Source of the DNA: Pseudozyma flocculosa PF-1
Lineage: Eukaryota > Basidiomycota > Ustilaginomycetes > Ustilaginales > Ustilaginaceae
DNA: 64,000 bases
Assembly (NCBI RefSeq): GCF_000417875.1
Contig: NW_006920885.1
Span: 110,501 to 174,500 of the forward strand
Direction: 5' to 3'
The notes below the pieces were generated by a model, which made no database searches, was not told where the DNA came from, and saw only the letters and a list, made by a program, of their open reading frames with translations. The position numbers were made by a program, and so were the translations under genes. Of this stretch, positions 62,147 through 64,000 are shown one piece after another (positions within the stretch are counted from its first letter, which is position 1; the number at the start of each line of letters is the position of its first letter).

Positions 62147-63152
62147 CTGGGCCGAGTCGAGTGGCCTGGGTGGGCAGCGGAGCGGTGGCTTTGGCCGCGG
62201 CGAGCAGCGGGACAAGGACTGAGAGGGCAGTACTCGGTACGAGGCGGGCGACGGCCGTGGGTGGCGATGCGCGAGCGCAGGCGTGTGGTGCTGGTTGAAG
62301 ATGGCTAGAAGCGCTGGGAAGGGCGATGCGATGCGATGCGAGACGGGCGGGAGGTCGAGCTAGGCTGCGCTGGGGCTGGGCTGGGCGATGCGAGCGAGGC
62401 GGTGAGGGTGGCGTGTGGGTCGTGATTGGTGCTGGTGAGGCGGTGCAGGCGAGCAAAGTGAGCAGGCAGTCAGGTAGAAGAGCGAGCAAGCGAGCGAGCG
62501 AGTAGGTGTGATGGTCGAGGTGCAGAGGCAAGCAAGCCGTCGGGCCTGTTCCGATCTGGACCTGCTACGGTCTCGTCGTTGGGCGGGCGGTGGGGAGGGG
62601 AGGGGAGGCGGGCCTGGCCTGCGCAGTGAGGGAGGCCGATGCGGCGGCGGTGCGGTGATGCTGTGTGCGTGGGCGGTGCAGGGCAGCGAGGGCAGGCAGG
62701 CAGGCAGGCGTTGGTTGTTGTGTTTTTTGGAGTTGGCTGGGTGGGCTGCCCGCCCCCTGCATGCATGCACGCTCGACGCTGGCTTGCCTGGCCCGGCCTG
62801 CCTCTGGCCCGCCTGTCCTGTCACCCTGCCAGCCGAGGCAGGCAGGCGTTGCGCCCCTGAGTCGGGTCACCCGCGGGCGGGTCCAGCCAGTGCGGGCGGG
62901 CTCAACTGCCAAATCGGGCGTGGCCTGGGCCTGCAGACCGGGCGGGCAATTTTGTGCTCAATTTGGCCTGGCTTTTTTCTTTTTCGGAAGACGGGGCAAA
63001 GCCAAGGGTCCACACAGACAGACAGAAGGAGGCAGCCCGCTCGGCAGGCCGCTCGCCTTTCTTCTGCCCGGGGCCGGCCCAATTCCTCCACACTACTGCT
63101 CCCAGCCTGCACCACCGTCACCTACCGCCACCAGCCAGCCGCCGTCGCCACC
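62147..63152. promoter_or_regulatory. divergent promoter region, MO25 / TGS1
   Basis: About 1 kb. GGCAGGCAGG repeats lie at about 62690-62709, GGCCTGCC/CAGGCAGG clusters at about 62780-62850. CAATTTTG and TCAATTTGG at about 62947-62965 form an AT-rich island roughly 190 bases before the TGS1 ATG. Confidence 0.45.
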
Positions 63153-64000
63153 ATGGCAGGCCCATCAAAGAAGCGCAAGCGCAACTCGTACGCCAACGGT
63201 AGCAACAGCAACGGCGACCGCAGACATGCACTCACCGACAACGACCGCACCCACGGCCCGGGCTCCGTGTACGCGTCCATCCCGCCCTCGCTCCTCTCGC
63301 TCGCCCTGACCACGTCGCACTCGCTGCCGCCGGCGCTCCAAAAGTACTGGTGGAAGCGGCACACGCTCTTCTCGCTCTTCTCGTCGGGCATCCTCCTCGA
63401 CGAGCAGTCCTGGTACTCGGTCACCCCGGAGCCCATCGCCCACCGCATCGCCACCCGCTGCTCGTCGACCACCGCCCTCGACGCCTTTTGCGGCGCAGGA
63501 GGCAACGCCATCCAGCTCGCCCTCACCTGCGAGCGCGTCGTCGCCATCGACATTGACGAGAACAAGATCCGCCTCGCCAGGCACAATGCCCAGATCTATG
63601 GCGTCCAGGACCGCATCACCTTTTGCCACGGCGACTACATCGACTTTGTCCACGACGTCCAAGAGTGGCGTAGGCGCAAGGACCGGCGGAATGACGGTGA
63701 TAGCGGCGGCCAAGGCCAAGACCGGGGAGAAGAGGATGAGCAGTCGCAGCGACCTTCGAAATGGAACGACGCCGAGAAGCTCGACATCGACGTCGTCTTC
63801 CTCTCTCCGCCCTGGGGAGGCGTCGGGTACCTCGAACCGGCCTCGATGGCAAACACGCCCACCACGTCGCCCTCGAAGCCCACTGCCACCGTCGCCTCCC
63901 CGTCTCCGCCTCCGCCTCCGTCGACGCAGTCGGCCTACACCGACATCTACCCGCTCTCGCTGCTGCAGCCGCTGCCGGGCAAGCAACTCTTTGACCTCAC
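63153..64000 (+). CDS. TGS1: trimethylguanosine synthase Tgs1, 5' part
   Basis: The frame runs off the right edge after 282 codons. The start context GCCACCATGG is strong. A basic nuclear-localisation-like stretch KKRKR is at 6-10. The methyltransferase domain follows: PALQKYWWKRHTLFSLFSSG (about 60-79) and DEQSWYSVTPEPIAHRIATR. S-adenosylmethionine motif I is DAFCGAGGNAIQLA (110-123). The catalytic motif is FLSPPWGGVGY (216-226), whose Trp stacks on the m7G cap in Tgs1 enzymes. An acidic/basic insertion (about 172-208) splits the domain, and a Ser/Pro stretch follows the catalytic motif. Tgs1 converts m7G caps of snRNAs, snoRNAs and telomerase RNA to the 2,2,7-trimethyl form. With the NUFIP-like gene it is the second small-nucleolar-RNA maturation gene in the window. 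Confidence 0.93.
   Translation, partial: MAGPSKKRKRNSYANGSNSNGDRRHALTDNDRTHGPGSVYASIPPSLLSLALTTSHSLPPALQKYWWKRHTLFSLFSSGILLDEQSWYSVTPEPIAHRIATRCSSTTALDAFCGAGGNAIQLALTCERVVAIDIDENKIRLARHNAQIYGVQDRITFCHGDYIDFVHDVQEWRRRKDRRNDGDSGGQGQDRGEEDEQSQRPSKWNDAEKLDIDVVFLSPPWGGVGYLEPASMANTPTTSPSKPTATVASPSPPPPPSTQSAYTDIYPLSLLQPLPGKQLFDL

Overview
This window is nuclear DNA of a GC-rich filamentous or yeast-like fungus, most likely a basidiomycete of the Ustilaginomycotina (smut-related). The reasons are short spliceosomal introns with GTGAGT-type donors, many intronless long genes with C/G-ending codons, a secreted lipase of the Candida antarctica lipase B family, and the gene families themselves. The placement is inference; no marker gene proves the genus. 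The assembly carries a gap of 404 Ns (50056-50459) and an artefactual alternating G/N stretch at the left edge.

Layout. 0-4.5 kb: the 5' part of a PHD-finger gene (minus), an ENV7/STK16-like kinase (plus) and a conserved but unrecognised protein (minus). 4.5-8.9 kb: a long gene-poor stretch holding a CpG-poor island with a tyrosine-recombinase-like relic. 8.9-16.8 kb: three secreted hydrolases, a GH3 beta-glucosidase, a GH16 glucanase and a CalB-like lipase, with TATA-like boxes upstream. 16.8-25 kb: mostly empty, with a short-chain dehydrogenase and a small possible membrane protein. 25-34 kb: a vacuolar-type zinc transporter, the mitochondrial dynamin MGM1 and an amidohydrolase. 34-53 kb: a block rich in ribosome-related genes, RPS16 divergent from mitochondrial uL4m, an SHPRH/IRC20-like SNF2-RING protein divergent from a NUFIP/Rsa1-like snoRNP assembly factor, and RPS29 divergent from RPL4. 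53-57 kb: empty. 57-64 kb: an MFS transporter, dUTPase, the MO25/Hym1 scaffold and the 5' part of the trimethylguanosine synthase TGS1.

Themes. Cytosolic ribosomal protein genes (RPS16, RPS29, RPL4), mitochondrial uL4m, a box C/D snoRNP assembly factor and TGS1 (cap hypermethylation of sn/snoRNAs) lie within 30 kb. Several of their upstream regions share an AT-rich AAAAATTC-like element that stands out in GC-rich DNA. The three ribosomal protein genes were rebuilt here from very small exons (12, 16, 29 and 33 coding bases) separated by long introns, whereas every other intron resolved is 40-143 bases. No operon, CRISPR array, tRNA or rRNA gene was found. The strongest candidate for something new is the CpG-poor recombinase relic at 4.68-5.88 kb.
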